The position numbers and the translations under genes were made by a program. Source: Bradyrhizobium sp. AZCC 2262 (lineage in GTDB: Bacteria; Pseudomonadota; Alphaproteobacteria; Rhizobiales; Xanthobacteraceae). Taken from it: DNA of 64,000 nt. Positions 63,205 through 64,000 of this stretch are shown one piece after another. The stretch covers positions 5,704,001-5,768,000 of the forward strand of contig NZ_JAZHRT010000001.1 of assembly GCF_036924535.1 (NCBI RefSeq). Reading direction: 5' to 3'. Below the pieces are notes generated by a model. The model was not told the origin of the DNA. It ran no database searches and worked only from the letters and a program-made list of their open reading frames with translations. Positions within the stretch are counted from its first letter, which is position 1. Each line of letters begins with the position of its first letter.

Positions 63205-64000
63205 CTAGGCTGCGCGGATGGCGGACGGCGAGACCGGCAACCCGACGATCTGACGTGCCTCGGAGAAACTCGCAATCTCGCCGCCGAGATCCTCGACGAT
63301 CCGACGCGCTTTCGTCACCATTTCTGCATTGGAGGTGGCTAGCTGGCCACGCGACAGATAGACGGCGTCTTCCAGGCCGACGCGGACGTGGCCCCCGGCC
63401 AGATAGGATTGCCCAGCCGCGGTGAAGGCCGCCTTCCCGATCCCGACCGCTGTAAATTCCGCGTCCATCGGCAGCAGATCCCGCGCATAGAGCACGGTCT
63501 CCGGATGAGGCTGGAAGCCGTATCTTACACCCAGGACGAATGAGCAGAGCACAGGCCCCCGAAGCGTGCCATCCGCAAGAAGATCACGCATCAAAGCGAT
63601 ATCCCCGGAATCGAACAGTTCGATTTCCGGCTTGACGCCTGCCTCCGAGATCACCTTGGCCATCCGCCGTACATTTGCCGGCGTATTGATCACGACTTCA
63701 TTCCCGGAGTTCATGGTGTTGAGGTCGAGCGTACAAATGTCGGGGCGTAACGCGGTAATGTGTTCGACCCGCTTTTCCGGGACCATCAATGTGGTTCCTT
63801 CATCTGCGATCTTCGGATCGTACTGCGAGGGAACGAAACGGCCACCGGGGCCCGTGGTGATGTTGAGAATCAGCTCTGGATTCTCAGCCCGGATCCGTTC
63901 GACAACGGCGACATAATGCTCGAGTGCCATCGAAGGGCGACCGGTCGCGGGGTCGCGCACATGGATGTGCACGATGGCAGCGCCGGCCTCGGCAGCACCG
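63205..64000 (-). CDS. BKACE-family (3-keto-5-aminohexanoate cleavage) enzyme, 5' end outside window
   Basis: About 265 residues of the C-terminal part; the gene continues beyond 64000. The metal-binding HxH is present (VHIHVRDP), with ITTGPGG, ELFDSGD and GGHVRVGLEDAVYLSRGQLATSNAEMV. These DUF849 enzymes condense a beta-keto acid with acetyl-CoA and cleave it. Specificity cannot be told; carnitine, lysine or other beta-keto acid pathways are options. Confidence 0.9.
   Translation of the reverse strand, partial: GAAEAGAAIVHIHVRDPATGRPSMALEHYVAVVERIRAENPELILNITTGPGGRFVPSQYDPKIADEGTTLMVPEKRVEHITALRPDICTLDLNTMNSGNEVVINTPANVRRMAKVISEAGVKPEIELFDSGDIALMRDLLADGTLRGPVLCSFVLGVRYGFQPHPETVLYARDLLPMDAEFTAVGIGKAAFTAAGQSYLAGGHVRVGLEDAVYLSRGQLATSNAEMVTKARRIVEDLGGEIASFSEARQIVGLPVSPSAIRAA

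Overview
The window looks like chromosome from a soil alphaproteobacterium of the Bradyrhizobium/Rhodopseudomonas type. This is an inference from the high GC, the acyl-CoA and molybdenum-hydroxylase gene content, the short 211-residue tyrosine recombinase, and a hairpin repeat at 18637-18721 of a kind common in that group. No rRNA or tRNA gene was recognised.

Left part (1-28629): a dense catabolic region. It starts with a cut-off enoyl-CoA hydratase gene, an HxlR regulator and a three-subunit molybdenum hydroxylase of CO-dehydrogenase type (1755-5468), preceded by an unrecognised 241-residue protein. A long leftward unit (15719 to 5496) encodes a CoA ligase, SDR proteins, two adjacent acyl-CoA dehydrogenases, a thiolase, a nitronate-monooxygenase-like flavoprotein, enoyl-CoA hydratases and a TetR regulator. 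Around it are an SDR/GST pair, a CoA-transferase with a glutathione-dependent-isomerase-like protein, a second HxlR regulator, a CoA ligase with an orphan periplasmic binding protein, and a two-subunit Tat-exported molybdenum hydroxylase next to a paralogue of the 241-residue protein. Six copies of an AGTTC-N7-GAACT type palindrome lie in front of or near these units. They suggest one regulon run by the HxlR protein at 19620-20132, taking up a carboxylic acid, activating it with CoA and degrading it with glutathione- and CoA-dependent steps.

Middle part (28630-47055): accessory DNA. It holds an integrase relic, a third molybdenum hydroxylase, a complete small integrase, three copies of a dispersed repeat, an exported glycosidase-like protein, a six-gene leftward unit (MFS-SnoaL fusion, three SDRs, hydrolase, GlcG-like protein) with a divergent LysR gene, a relaxase relic, a Fic protein, and a LuxR gene followed by a truncated luxI that still has its lux box.

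Right part (47056-64000): two near-identical RidA genes in direct orientation bracket an SsuABC-type transporter. Its binding-protein gene is fused to a truncated old-yellow-enzyme gene, which looks like a deletion scar. Then come a third RidA-like gene, a complete ribose-type ABC transporter with LacI operators and a LacI regulator, a YcaC-like isochorismatase-family hydrolase, an MDR oxidoreductase and a cut-off BKACE-family gene.
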